Source of the DNA: SG8-41 sp035649495 | GTDB lineage: Bacteria > Pseudomonadota > Gammaproteobacteria > Burkholderiales > SG8-41 | Length of the DNA: 64,000 bases | NCBI GenBank assembly: GCA_035649495.1 | Contig: DASRJL010000099.1 | Coordinates: forward strand, 1-64,000 | Direction of reading: 5' to 3' | In this document: positions 1 through 8,547 of the stretch, in pieces | Numbering within the stretch: position 1 is the first letter of the stretch | Layout of the letters: each line of letters opens with the position of its first letter | Translations under genes and position numbers: made by a program | The notes under the pieces: model-generated | The model's input: only the letters and a program-made list of their open reading frames with translations | What the model was told of the DNA's origin: nothing | The model's database searches: none

Positions 1-30
1 GGCCCCGGTTGAGCTGCGGTGGTGGCGCGC

Positions 31-52
31 CGCTCAACGCGATCGTTGAGCG
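31..52. repeat. short perfect inverted repeat at the edge of direct-repeat copy A
   Basis: The arms CGCTCAACG (31-39) and CGTTGAGCG (44-52) are perfectly complementary around a 4-bp loop. A further GTTGAGC lies at 8-14. The words GCTCAAC and GTTGAGC fit the degenerate core words of integron attC sites (RYYYAAC and GTTRRRY), but the element is much shorter than a normal attC and no integrase gene is visible, so this is structure only. Confidence 0.45.
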
Positions 53-171
53 TCCGCTTCAGAGATGATCGACCGGCAGGTGTGGGTCGATACCGGGCCT
101 ATGCCGCTCCCGATAGCGGTCGGTCGTAAGAGCGGCAATCAGACAGTCGCCGTCAGATCAAGTCGCGACTA
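44..171 (+). repeat. 128-bp direct repeat, copy A
   Basis: This block recurs at 3108-3235 with the same length and orientation and about 11 mismatches by eye. Its second half, from about 84 on, is nearly identical and contains the small palindromic word CCGCTCCCGATAGCGG. It carries no convincing reading frame. With copy B it encloses about 2.9 kb of accessory genes. Confidence 0.85.
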
Positions 172-180
172 CTACACTTT

Positions 181-428
181 AAGACCTGCCGCCACCCGCA
201 CTCACTCAAAAACCTGCCCCGCAACCTCCCTCCGCTCGCAGACCCACTTAGGCGCAGCTTGTGGTTCGGGGCGGATCGTAGAGCTATTCTCGATCCCTGC
301 AGGCGCTACGCCCTTCCGATCCCATTCATGCTTGCGCCATTCCCACGGCGCCGTCGGATGCGGGTCACTCCATAGCCCACGCCGAGCTGTCTTCGCCTGC
401 TCCTGGAGTACGTAGAGCGGCGAATCCG
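181..428 (-). pseudogene. decayed C-terminal fragment of a thermonuclease (SNase-like) gene
   Basis: On the minus strand the words LQEQAKTARRGLW and WSDPHPTAPWEWRK match the end of the staphylococcal-nuclease-like domain (usually A.AARRGLWADP.P.PPWEWR). Further on, PKWVCERREVAGQ is followed, after a change of frame near 205-215, by RFLSECGWRQ, which resembles the Cys-rich tail found on many proteobacterial SNase proteins. The catalytic N-terminal part is absent: residues before about 428 do not match, and a plus-strand gene begins at 508. I infer a truncated, frameshifted remnant that abuts repeat copy A. Confidence 0.55.
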
Positions 429-633
429 ACGTCCCCCCGCTTTGAGTAGCGGTTGGGTTTAGAGTCCGACCGTTACTGTTGCCGTCTTCTGGATCCGTGT
501 CACCACCATGACACAACGAAGATGGAAGGACGGCAAGCTACGCGAATTGTCCTTGTGGAATGCTGGTAAAGGCCTAGACTATCAATTATCCGGTATTTGC
601 CCAGAGTCTAGTCTGCACACGCGCGGAGGGCGC

Positions 634-1473
634 ATGTCAGACCGTAGTTCCTCTCGCTGGAGTTTCCTCGCCGTTGCGGGTGGGGTGTTTGCGCTTTTCG
701 CACTCACTGCGTGCGCGCCCGTCATGTCGGTGGCAGGATCCCGGGTGACGCTGTTGGCGGACGTCCTTAGCTACGTCCAGACTGGAAAGTCGCTCTCTGA
801 CCACGCGCTGTCGAGTGTTACGGGAGCGGAGTGCCGCACGTTCAATGTTGCATTGGGCAGCCCAATATGTAGGGCCTCAAGTCACGTAGCACCCGTAGAA
901 GAACGGGTCCCTTCCAGCGGCGTCAATGCGGCAGCGCAGCTCTCCGAGAGCGCAGGTATCGCGATCAGCGGCGAACAGGCTTCGATTCCTGATGCACTTC
1001 GAGCGACGACTCTTCTCGCGGTTCCGACTGACACAATTGAACGCTTCGACTGCGCGAGCGGCACACCGGATTGGCACGCAAGAATCGCCTTTGAAGCGCA
1101 AGACGGACGCGTGCTTGGCTTTGCTTACTACAGCAAATGGAAACCGCGCACCTGTTCGATTCACTTTATGCGCGATACCGCCGGCAGCAAATGGTATGCC
1201 GCTCCCGATGATGCGGTCCATGTAGCTACGCCCCAGGGTCGATTTGTCATTCGCACCAGCGCCGACGCCTATGAGTTTGAGTTCCAGAATGTGCAGCGTA
1301 GGCAATTTTGCGGGATGCCGGGTGAAATTAATGGCACCATGACGATCAAGCGCGACCGTGCTAGGCCTCACTGTTCAGTGACTGGCATCATGGATCCCAA
1401 CGACCCGTACCTGGAAGCGTTGTATGGGTCAGCGCCAGTCAAAGGGCCGGCGGCACATCGAAGCCTGGACTGA
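634..1473 (+). CDS. putative lipoprotein of unknown function
   Basis: The start is the ATG at 634, preceded by GGAGGG at 625-630; an upstream in-frame ATG at 508 would add 42 residues with no signal features. The N-terminus has charged residues, a hydrophobic stretch and an LTAC lipobox (Cys about residue 28), so a membrane-anchored lipoprotein is expected. The segment TGKSLSDHALSSVTGAEC resembles a short motif seen in small exported proteins of alpha- and betaproteobacteria. The remaining ~200 residues contain several cysteines and no domain I recognise. Third codon positions look less GC-rich than in the core genes to the right, in keeping with an acquired segment. Confidence 0.6.
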   Translation: MSDRSSSRWSFLAVAGGVFALFALTACAPVMSVAGSRVTLLADVLSYVQTGKSLSDHALSSVTGAECRTFNVALGSPICRASSHVAPVEERVPSSGVNAAAQLSESAGIAISGEQASIPDALRATTLLAVPTDTIERFDCASGTPDWHARIAFEAQDGRVLGFAYYSKWKPRTCSIHFMRDTAGSKWYAAPDDAVHVATPQGRFVIRTSADAYEFEFQNVQRRQFCGMPGEINGTMTIKRDRARPHCSVTGIMDPNDPYLEALYGSAPVKGPAAHRSLD

Positions 1474-1512
1474 CGCCAAGCCTTGGCGCCGGCAGAGCAT
1501 TCTCTGCCGCGA

Positions 1513-1596
1513 CTGGTGATCAATCGGAAGATGGAAGCGCTCAGGCGCACCATCCCGCAAGCGCTGCGGGTCACTGCAGACAAAGTGATCGAGTGA
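1513..1596 (+). pseudogene. C-terminal remnant of an ABC transporter substrate-binding protein
   Basis: The 27 codons before the TGA at 1594-1596 read LVINRKMEALRRTIPQ followed by ALRVTADKVIE. This is the typical C-terminus of the TrpX/YtjA-like ABC substrate-binding family (LVINLKTAKALGLTIPQ followed by LL.RADEVIE). Upstream codons do not continue the similarity and no start is available, so only the tail survives. It lies inside the repeat-bounded segment. Confidence 0.5.
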
Positions 1597-1706
1597 AAAA
1601 TCCGAGAGGCTGCTTCTGGTCGACTGCCGCAGTTCACGACGGGCAGCTATCTGGGATCTGAAGACCTACCCGCATCGGGCTGGACTCGGCCAAGAGTCGA
1701 CGGTCG

Positions 1707-2894
1707 TTACCGCTGGCTCCATGGTGGGGTCGGGAACCGAAGCTTCCCGGCCGCGAGTTCGTCAGGCCAGACCACGACCTTCACACCGTCTTGCCACTGG
1801 ATGAAGAGCCCGTTGTTGGCGGTCTGGAAACCCCGCTCGTCAACCGCAAAGTCAGCGAAGATGGTCCTGGTCTTGAGAGTCAGCAATTGTTCCCGGAGCT
1901 TGTCGGAGTCCAGGCTGCCTGCCCGTCGCGCGGCCTCCATGAAGAGCTGGCAGCCAGCATAGGCACCCGCAGCGTGGAAGCTGGGCGGCCTGTTGAACTC
2001 TTTCTGATACGCTTCGACGAACTCCTTGACCCCGGGATACGGGAGACTTGGCTCCCACGCTGACAAACCGTACGAGAACTCGGCCGTCTTCCCGAGCTCC
2101 TTGTGGAACTCGGCAACGGCCCCCGTGTTACCGAACATCTTGACGTTGATATCCAGGTCTTTCATTTGGCGGGCGACGACAATGAAGTCGCCGAGATTCG
2201 AACTGGCCACTCCCAACACGTCGGGTTTCGCCGCCTTGACCTTGCGCAAGATGTCGGAGAAGTCGCTGCGGCCCTTCGCGTACTCCTCGTGGAAGATCAC
2301 GACCATGCCCTTCTTCTTGATCAAGTCCAGGGTTCCCTTAACGGCAGACTTGGGGAAGAGAGAGTCCTCGTTGATCAGGGCGACAGTCTTGAGCCCGTTG
2401 CCAGAGGCCATATCGATCAACCCTGCCAGAAAGAGTTCTGAGGGTGGGAGCTGCATAAAGATGTAGCGTCGCCCCTGCTCCCAGATCGAAGAGGTGGCGG
2501 CCAGCGGTGTGAGCATCACCTTCCGGTGCTTCTCGGTAACAGGGGCCACAGCTTCCGTGATCGGCGAACCGTACGGGCCCATCACCGCATCCACCTTGTC
2601 CTCGACGATCAACTTCTCGTAGAGGCCAACGGCACCTTTTGCATCCGATTTGTCATCGTAGATCAGGAACTCGATCTTCCGTCCGAGGATGCCGCCCTTC
2701 GCGTTTACGTGCTTCTGGCAGAGCAAGTACCCAGCGCGCGCGGGCACGCCCTGCGTGGCGTACGCTCCCGTCTCGGACATCGTGGCGCCGATGCGGATTG
2801 GCTGCTGAGCCTGAACCAACCCGGGCACTGCAATGACCGGCACGACAACTAAGGCGATCCCGGAAATTGCGCGCGCTAGCAGAGATTTTTTCAT
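1707..2894 (-). CDS. branched-chain amino acid / amide ABC transporter substrate-binding protein (LivK-like)
   Basis: This is a periplasmic type I binding protein of about 395 residues. I chose the ATG at 2894 because it opens a classical signal peptide (MKKSLLARAISG, a hydrophobic core, cleavage after VQA); an in-frame ATG at 3056 would add 54 unrelated residues. The mature start QQPIRIGATMSETGAY and later GPYGSPITEAVAPV fit the LivK/AmiC fold. No permease or ATPase gene is adjacent, so the partner transporter is elsewhere or lost. The gene lies inside the segment bounded by the 128-bp repeats. The ligand cannot be told from sequence. Confidence 0.88.
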   Translation of the reverse strand: MKKSLLARAISGIALVVVPVIAVPGLVQAQQPIRIGATMSETGAYATQGVPARAGYLLCQKHVNAKGGILGRKIEFLIYDDKSDAKGAVGLYEKLIVEDKVDAVMGPYGSPITEAVAPVTEKHRKVMLTPLAATSSIWEQGRRYIFMQLPPSELFLAGLIDMASGNGLKTVALINEDSLFPKSAVKGTLDLIKKKGMVVIFHEEYAKGRSDFSDILRKVKAAKPDVLGVASSNLGDFIVVARQMKDLDINVKMFGNTGAVAEFHKELGKTAEFSYGLSAWEPSLPYPGVKEFVEAYQKEFNRPPSFHAAGAYAGCQLFMEAARRAGSLDSDKLREQLLTLKTRTIFADFAVDERGFQTANNGLFIQWQDGVKVVVWPDELAAGKLRFPTPPWSQR

Positions 2895-3290
2895 GGTGGT
2901 CGTCGTGGTGTAGTGGGCGATGCATAAGGCGTTACCGCAACGGCTAACGATAGTATTCCTCACCGGCCAGAACGCACTGTGCGTTAGCGTACGTATGGAG
3001 TATGCGGGTAGTGATGCGTTCGGGATGCACGTCACAGAGCTGGGTCGGAGGGTCATTGAAAAGATGTGGGTAGACCTTCGCCGGCGTCATGCTGACACAT
3101 AACATGGCGTTGAGCGTCCGCTTCGCAGCAGACTGACCGGCAGCTCTGGGTCGATACCGGGCCTATGGCGCTCCCGATAGCGGTCGGTCGTAAGAGCGGC
3201 AACCAGACACTCGCCGTCAGATCAAGTCGCGACTAGGAGCAAATCCTGGATTGCGACCGGCCTGACAGGACCCGGTCAGCAGCTCGACAG
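2895..3290. other. 396-bp gene-free stretch holding repeat copy B
   Basis: No convincing gene lies here. The stretch contains the promoter region of the LivK-like gene and a GCTAACG (2943-2949) / CGTTAGC (2982-2988) inverted pair. Direct-repeat copy B (3108-3235) follows, and then the 3' flank of the transglutaminase gene. Confidence 0.6.
3108..3235 (+). repeat. 128-bp direct repeat, copy B
   Basis: This is the second copy of the block at 44-171, with the same length and direction. It ends in the same GTCGCGACTA, beyond which the flanks diverge. It marks the right end of the accessory segment and lies about 55 bp from the stop of the conserved transglutaminase gene. Confidence 0.85.
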
Positions 3291-5276
3291 TCACGCCGCA
3301 AGGCGCGGCGTGTTTCGTGCAAGCCACACCGTCGCCATTGCCTTGAGCCTCTCGCGTTCTGAACCTGAAATACCCGCGGGGTCGAAGCGATAGCGGTAGT
3401 GCAGCCGCGCGATTTCTCCCAGCACCGTCTGTTCCATTCCTTCCGGCAGGCGTGAACCAATACGTGCAACCCACATTATCGGCGTCTCGCCCGGTTCGCG
3501 GGGAAAGCCGCGCCGTGCAAGCGCCCGCTCGACCAGAAAAAACTCCGAATCTCCGCCGGTCAGCGGGCCCCGTTCCTGCGCAGTGGTGCCACGCTGCCTG
3601 CCCACGACGAGCAGCTGGCGCTGGCGGTACAGGCGCCAGCCGAGCCACGCCGCGAGGAGCAGCGCGATGGCGGTCCAGAATGCCGTCGTGTCCTGGGCCT
3701 CGCGGGCGCTCGCGGCAAGTCGCGACACCCGGAAGCTCACCCACGCCCAGACGTCGGCGAGCGGCGACCACCACGATGCCTGCCCGGCTTCGACGCTCAC
3801 CCAGGTCGCGGGCGTCGTGTCGACGTCGATCCAGCGCCCGTTTACCCACGCGCGCACCCAGGCGTGAGCGTGCCGCTCGCGCACGATCCAGGCGTCCTCC
3901 ATCCGGCTGTACTCCTGCACGGAGAATCCCGTAGCGTAGCGCGCCGGCACGCCGGCAGCGCGCAGGATGAGCGCCGTCGCGGTGGCGAAGTACTCGCAAT
4001 GGCCGGAGCGGGTTTTCAACAGGAAATCGGTGAGCGCCGAGCCGCCGCGCGCCGCGCCGGGCTGATACAAGCTGTAGCCGAAGCCGTCGGCAAAGTAACG
4101 CCGCACTTTCGCGACGGCGCGCTCCGGCGACATCCCCGGCAGCTCCAGCTCCTGCGCCACCTGGGCGAACAGCGCCTGCTCGCTGCGCGGAACGCGCAGG
4201 TCCTCCTCGCCCGGTGCGCTCTCCGTCGCGGCCTCACGATCCACCAGCGCGGTGTAGCTGAAGCGGCCAGGCGGAAACTCGGCCTGCACCGTGCCCAGGC
4301 CGTTTACCCTGATCTCCGGCGCCGCGAGCCCGACTACTTCCACGGTTCCCCGGGGGAGCGAGAGGACTGGATTCCCGCGCGGCGAATAGTCGTGGACCAC
4401 CACTCGAACGGGCGTGGAGACCGCGCGGCCGAGCACCCACCGCGCCGTCGCATCCGGCATGCGTGGCATGAGCGGGGCGGTGCGCGCCGCCCACGTCGTG
4501 CCGAAGTACCCGTTGTAGCTTGCCCGGTGCAGCAGGAGCGGCGTCGCAAGCTCACGATCGGGGCGCACGCGCAGCACGATCGTGTCGTCGAGCTTGAGTT
4601 CCCCTATGTGGCCCAGGTCGGTGCGGCTGCGGTACGGGTCGGTGCGCGCCCCGCTCCCGGCGATCCAGCCCGGCACGGACTCCTCGATCCAGGCCTGGAT
4701 CCGGGAGAGACCGTGTTGCGCGCCGTAGCCGGCGCCGCCCGCCAGAACGAGGAGCGCGGCCCAGATGGCGGGGGCGTAGCGTCGGGGGCGCGCCTGCCAC
4801 AGCGCCCAGCCGGCGAGGGCGACCATGCCGGCGTAGAACAACGGGCTCCGCGTATTCGCCGCGCTTGCCGCAAGCAGCCACGTCGCCAGATACGGATACC
4901 CGAGGTTGATGGTGTGCTGCCCGGCCCCGGGATCCTTCCGCATGTTCCACACGAAAGCGGCGATACCGACCGCGGGTTGGTTGCCCCACGCCTGCGCGAG
5001 AACGAGCGGCAGAAGGACGACGGGCAGCCACTGAAACAGGAGCAGGATCGCGCGCGGGTTGCCGAAGGTGAGGTACAGGTAGGCCGCCACGGCCACCAGC
5101 AGCACGCTGCAGAAATCGGCGAGGCGGTTGAAGTGCGCCTGCGTGACGTTCCAGCGCAAAGGCAGCAGCCGGGGCGCCTCGAGCGCAAGCGCCACGATCG
5201 CCGCCACAATCCATTGCCCGGTCTGCAATGCCCAGAGGGCGCACGCGGCGGCGAGGAGGAGAGGTGGCGTATTCAC
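3291..5276 (-). CDS. TgpA-like transmembrane transglutaminase-domain protein
   Basis: This is an inner-membrane protein of about 661 residues with a cluster of N-terminal membrane helices (residues about 1-190). A periplasmic transglutaminase-like domain follows, with Cys at about 427 (TRSGHCEYF), His at about 471 (RHAHAWVRAW) and Asp at about 486 (WIDVDTTP). A further helix and a DUF4129-like tail complete it, as in Pseudomonas TgpA. The likely start is GTG at 5276, which overlaps the TGA of the upstream DUF58 gene as GTGA and suggests translational coupling. A longer ATG start at 5327 lies inside that gene. Together with moxR and DUF58 it forms the widely conserved three-gene cassette. The substrate is unknown. 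Confidence 0.9.
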   Translation of the reverse strand: MNTPPLLLAAACALWALQTGQWIVAAIVALALEAPRLLPLRWNVTQAHFNRLADFCSVLLVAVAAYLYLTFGNPRAILLLFQWLPVVLLPLVLAQAWGNQPAVGIAAFVWNMRKDPGAGQHTINLGYPYLATWLLAASAANTRSPLFYAGMVALAGWALWQARPRRYAPAIWAALLVLAGGAGYGAQHGLSRIQAWIEESVPGWIAGSGARTDPYRSRTDLGHIGELKLDDTIVLRVRPDRELATPLLLHRASYNGYFGTTWAARTAPLMPRMPDATARWVLGRAVSTPVRVVVHDYSPRGNPVLSLPRGTVEVVGLAAPEIRVNGLGTVQAEFPPGRFSYTALVDREAATESAPGEEDLRVPRSEQALFAQVAQELELPGMSPERAVAKVRRYFADGFGYSLYQPGAARGGSALTDFLLKTRSGHCEYFATATALILRAAGVPARYATGFSVQEYSRMEDAWIVRERHAHAWVRAWVNGRWIDVDTTPATWVSVEAGQASWWSPLADVWAWVSFRVSRLAASAREAQDTTAFWTAIALLLAAWLGWRLYRQRQLLVVGRQRGTTAQERGPLTGGDSEFFLVERALARRGFPREPGETPIMWVARIGSRLPEGMEQTVLGEIARLHYRYRFDPAGISGSERERLKAMATVWLARNTPRLAA

Positions 5277-6562
5277 AGCCGCGCGAGCCCTTCCCTCACC
5301 TTGCCGGGCTCGATGACGAGGAGCCACGGCGGCGGGTCGTCCACCGGTGTGTCGCTCGCGGCGATGACGCGCAACGGGACGCCGCTCGTCCGGACCGCGT
5401 GCGCGAAAGCCTGACGTTCATCGTCCCAGCCGAGCAGCACGCAGATGCAGCCCGACAGCGCCTGTCCCCGGGCGAGGACCGCCTGGGCGAGCGACGAGAA
5501 CGGCCGGTCGCGGCAGGGCTGCACGCCGGCGAGTATCTCGAGCAGGCTGCCCGCAGAGAGCTGGCCGCGGCCCGTCGTGTAGCTGTAAGCCTCGGTTCCG
5601 ATGAACATGAGATCCAGCAGGCTCTCGCGCGTCTCTATGGTGCAGGCGAACGAGGCTGCGATTGAAACCGCTTCCTCGAACTGCCGTTCCCCGCCCGGGC
5701 GCGCAAACGTGTCGAGCACGAGAGCGTGGCGCTCGAAATATTCGTCCTGGCACTCCTTCACGACGGGCCGCGCCGCGCGCGCGAACGATTTCCAGTGGAT
5801 GCGCTGCAACGGATCGCCGGGGCGGTAATCACGCAGGCTCATGAACTCCTCGGAATCGCCGACCGAGGTGGCAAGCGCGACGCCGCCCTGCTGGAAGCGC
5901 CGCGATCCCGGGAGTGTGAACGGCGGCACCGGGTAGCGCCGGGGTAGAACGAGCAGGTTTGCCTGCGTGCCAAAGGGCCGCAGCGTCTTCATGAGCCCCA
6001 GCGGATCGGCGCGGGCGATCGTGAGACCGCGGCTGTGTACGACGCCGCGCTTCAACGCCTGTGCCTCGACCTCGATCTCGGCGGCCGCTCCCGGCGCGAG
6101 CGGGGGCACCGGCTGCTCCGCGACCCGCACCATGCGGCTCGCGTCGACGAGCCGTTTCCAGGCGCGGTACGTGGGGAACCGGACAGCCGACCGGAAGGCT
6201 TCCAGCGTCGGCCTTGGATCCGGCAGCTCTTCGATGAGCGATAACCCACCCATGGCAACGGTGCCCGTGTTGCTGATCCGCGCCCGGTAGGTGAAACGCT
6301 CGCCTGCCGTCGCGACGCGCGGCAGCTCGCGCTCCACCACCGCCCGCACGCGCAGCGCCGGCAGACACAGCGCCGCCACTGCCACCAGCGCGGCGAGGAA
6401 GGCGAACGCCTGGTAGGCGACGGAGAGCGTGGTGTCTACGCCCAGGGCGCCGGCCAGGATCGTGCAGCCCGCGACCAACATGCCGGCCCGCGTCAGACGG
6501 CGCTCGAGCCAGAACGACGCCGTCGAGACGGCGTGATACATGCGGTAAGAAATACGCCACAT
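5273..6562 (-). CDS. DUF58 domain-containing membrane protein
   Basis: The protein has 429 residues, with two membrane segments at about 27-43 and 49-70 and then a beta-rich region. The DUF58 signature YRPGDPLQRIHWKSFAR lies at about 246-262, followed by a von Willebrand A-like C-terminal part. DUF58 proteins are usually encoded between a MoxR ATPase and a transglutaminase-like protein, as here, and are thought to work with the ATPase in assembly or remodelling at the membrane. The stop overlaps the GTG start of the next gene. Confidence 0.9.
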   Translation of the reverse strand: MWRISYRMYHAVSTASFWLERRLTRAGMLVAGCTILAGALGVDTTLSVAYQAFAFLAALVAVAALCLPALRVRAVVERELPRVATAGERFTYRARISNTGTVAMGGLSLIEELPDPRPTLEAFRSAVRFPTYRAWKRLVDASRMVRVAEQPVPPLAPGAAAEIEVEAQALKRGVVHSRGLTIARADPLGLMKTLRPFGTQANLLVLPRRYPVPPFTLPGSRRFQQGGVALATSVGDSEEFMSLRDYRPGDPLQRIHWKSFARAARPVVKECQDEYFERHALVLDTFARPGGERQFEEAVSIAASFACTIETRESLLDLMFIGTEAYSYTTGRGQLSAGSLLEILAGVQPCRDRPFSSLAQAVLARGQALSGCICVLLGWDDERQAFAHAVRTSGVPLRVIAASDTPVDDPPPWLLVIEPGKVREGLARL

Positions 6563-6571
6563 ACCAAAATC

Positions 6572-6760
6572 CGTCAGGCGTCAGGCGTTAAGCGTCAGGG
6601 GGCAAGCGGCAGGCTCCATGCGTCACGCGTGTGACCTTACGCATGACCCATCACCCCTGACCGCCGACCGGTTGCGGACCTCATCACGCCTGACCCAAGA
6701 CCCCTGACCCCTGACGGGTTTTCAGCACGCCTGACCAATTACCGCTGACCGCTGACGGCT
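6572..6760. repeat. heptamer repeat array with two opposed arms (locus 1)
   Basis: The left arm repeats CGTCAGG with a 7-bp period (6572, 6579, 6586 variant, 6593). The right part carries the complementary words CCTGACC and CCTGACG in 7-bp steps (for example around 6690-6715 and 6740-6755). It fills the gap between moxR and DUF58 inside what should be one operon. Confidence 0.75.
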
Positions 6761-6761
6761 T

Positions 6762-7721
6762 CTAGGCGGGCACGGGCACCGCCCGCAGCACGTCGGCCAC
6801 CACTTGCTGCGGCGTGGCGCCGGAGAACTTCGCCTGCGGATCGAGCACCACGCGGTGGGCGAGCACCGGCACCGCTATGTCGCGGATATGGTCCGGCGTC
6901 ACGAAGTCTTCGCCTTGCACCAGCGCCAGCGCCTGCGCCATGCGCGAAAGAGCGAGAGAGGCCCGCGGGCCGGCGCCCAGCTGCACGGAGGCCGCGTCGC
7001 GGGTCGCGCGCGCAAGCGCCACCGCGTAGCCCTTCAATTCGACGCTGATGCGCACCGCTTTCACCGCGCGCCTGAGATTGCGCACGTCCTCCGCGCCGAT
7101 GCAGGGGGCTATCGCCTCCAGCGGGTGGCGCTCTCCCTGCGCAGTGACGATCGCAAGCTCGGTTTCCGCACTGACGTAACCCAGGGAAAGCCGCAGCGCG
7201 AAGCGGTCCATCTGCGCCTCCGGCAGCGGGTAGGTGCCGCGGAACTCGACGGGGTTCTGCGTCGCGATGACGAAGAACATCTCGTCGAGCGCGTGCGTCC
7301 TGCCTTCGATGCTGACCTGGCCTTCCCCCATTGCCTCGAGCAGCGCCGATTGCGTGCGCGGGCTCGCGCGGTTCACCTCGTCGGCGAGCAGTATCTGGGT
7401 GAAGATGGGCCCCGCGTGGAACTGGAAGGTCTGCTCGCGCGGGTTGAACACCGAGACCCCGAGGATGTCGGAGGGCAGCAGGTCGGGGGTGAACTGCACG
7501 CGCCTGAAATCCGCGCCTATGCTCTTCGCGAGCGCCTTGGCGAGCGTCGTCTTGCCGGTGCCCGGGTTGTCCTCCAGCAGCACGTGGCCGCCGCCGAAAA
7601 AGGCGGCGAGGACCATCTGCACCGCCGCGGTCTGTCCCGACATCACGCGCTCGATGTTGGTGAGCACGCGCGCTGCGAGTTGCCGTGGTTCGACGCGCGT
7701 CGTCTCGTTGCTATCGTTCAC
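6762..7721 (-). CDS. MoxR-family AAA+ ATPase
   Basis: The protein has 319 residues. The Walker A motif NPGTGKTT is at about 52-59 and Walker B LLADEVNR at about 111-118; sensor and arginine-finger regions follow, as in the AAA_3/MoxR family. These ATPases act as chaperone-like remodelling factors and are normally encoded next to DUF58 and transglutaminase-like membrane proteins, exactly the arrangement here. It is the first gene of the minus-strand operon. The operon is interrupted only by a heptamer array of about 190 bp. Confidence 0.93.
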   Translation of the reverse strand: MNDSNETTRVEPRQLAARVLTNIERVMSGQTAAVQMVLAAFFGGGHVLLEDNPGTGKTTLAKALAKSIGADFRRVQFTPDLLPSDILGVSVFNPREQTFQFHAGPIFTQILLADEVNRASPRTQSALLEAMGEGQVSIEGRTHALDEMFFVIATQNPVEFRGTYPLPEAQMDRFALRLSLGYVSAETELAIVTAQGERHPLEAIAPCIGAEDVRNLRRAVKAVRISVELKGYAVALARATRDAASVQLGAGPRASLALSRMAQALALVQGEDFVTPDHIRDIAVPVLAHRVVLDPQAKFSGATPQQVVADVLRAVPVPA

Positions 7722-7744
7722 GCAGGCTCCAAGACAAAAACACT

Positions 7745-7872
7745 CCCTCGCCCCATGTAAATGGGGAGAGGGTTGGGGTGAGGGGAGATTTAAGTTGACG
7801 GTTTTCGTAGGGAAAGCGCGATTCGCATGTTTCCCCTCACCCTGGCCCTCTCCCCGAATTCAGGGAGAGGGA
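7745..7872. repeat. REP-like G/C-run inverted repeat
   Basis: A 24-bp arm at 7764-7787 (starting GGGGAGAGGG) and its reverse complement at 7832-7855 differ at about two positions. Each arm also carries its own small hairpin: CCCC..GGGG at 7751-7766, and CTCCCC..GGGAG downstream. Repeats of this wording are common between genes in proteobacteria. It lies between moxR and the DUF2889 gene and could act as a transcription barrier. Confidence 0.7.
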
Positions 7873-7892
7873 ACTCTTCTGGCCGAAAAGCC

Positions 7893-8447
7893 TCAGTGCT
7901 TCCCGGTGTAGTACTGCGGCCACCGCTCGCGCGCCGCCGGACCGTCGTCCCTGTAAACATGGCATCCGTTCAACTGGTAGGGCTTCCTCGTGACCGGCTT
8001 GCCCTCGCTACGCGCCTGCCGCGCGCGGCCGGTAGCCTGGAATGCGGTCGTTCCCAGAGGCCCCAGCAGCTCCACCATGTGCGTGCAGCCCTTCACGCCG
8101 CCCACGGATTCCGCGATGCGCTTGCGCCAGCCCGCGCCTATCGTGATGCCAACGAGCCCCTTGAAGTTCGGCGCGATGTCCCCGCACATGGAATAAGGAC
8201 CCTCGTCCGTCTTCGCTTCGACGTCGTGAATCTTCATGTCGAGATCTATCGTGACGCGCAGCCACATGTCGTGCACGGGCTCGCCGGGCTGGCGCTCGCG
8301 CCCGCCTGCTCGCCGCGCGTGTATCTGGCTCTTGGTGTCCACGAGATGCGCTTCGATGTCCCACAGGCCGTCCTCGCGCTCGTAGCCGTTGCACTCGATC
8401 CTGCGCGTGTGTATGTGTCTGCGGGGAACGGGATTCGATAATGGCAT
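7893..8447 (-). CDS. DUF2889 family protein
   Basis: The protein has 184 residues when started at the ATG at 8447 (MPLSNPVPRRHIHTRRIEC); an upstream in-frame ATG at 8549 would overlap the divergent gene. The pattern RRIECNGYEREDGLWDIEAHL and the conserved GGVKGCTHMVELL region are those of DUF2889, a family without an established activity. Conserved His and Cys residues hint at metal binding but this is not shown. It is divergent from the NMT1-like gene with about 100 bp between the starts. Confidence 0.85.
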   Translation of the reverse strand: MPLSNPVPRRHIHTRRIECNGYEREDGLWDIEAHLVDTKSQIHARRAGGRERQPGEPVHDMWLRVTIDLDMKIHDVEAKTDEGPYSMCGDIAPNFKGLVGITIGAGWRKRIAESVGGVKGCTHMVELLGPLGTTAFQATGRARQARSEGKPVTRKPYQLNGCHVYRDDGPAARERWPQYYTGKH

Positions 8448-8547
8448 GAATTCACTCCACGTTTTCCGACTCATTTTACCTTTGATTTCTCTCGGGCGAC
8501 GGGTTACATTGGCCCGGACATCCGCTCGCACATCCCGGAGGAAGGCC

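Noticed and set aside
1474..1706. A minus-strand frame at 1368-1637
   Set aside because: No motif or ribosome binding site, and the plus strand carries a recognisable ABC-protein tail there.
3864..5414. A 516-codon plus-strand open frame opposite the transglutaminase gene
   Set aside because: It is antisense to a clearly conserved protein, is rich in Arg/Ala/His as expected for GC-rich shadow frames and shows no domain.
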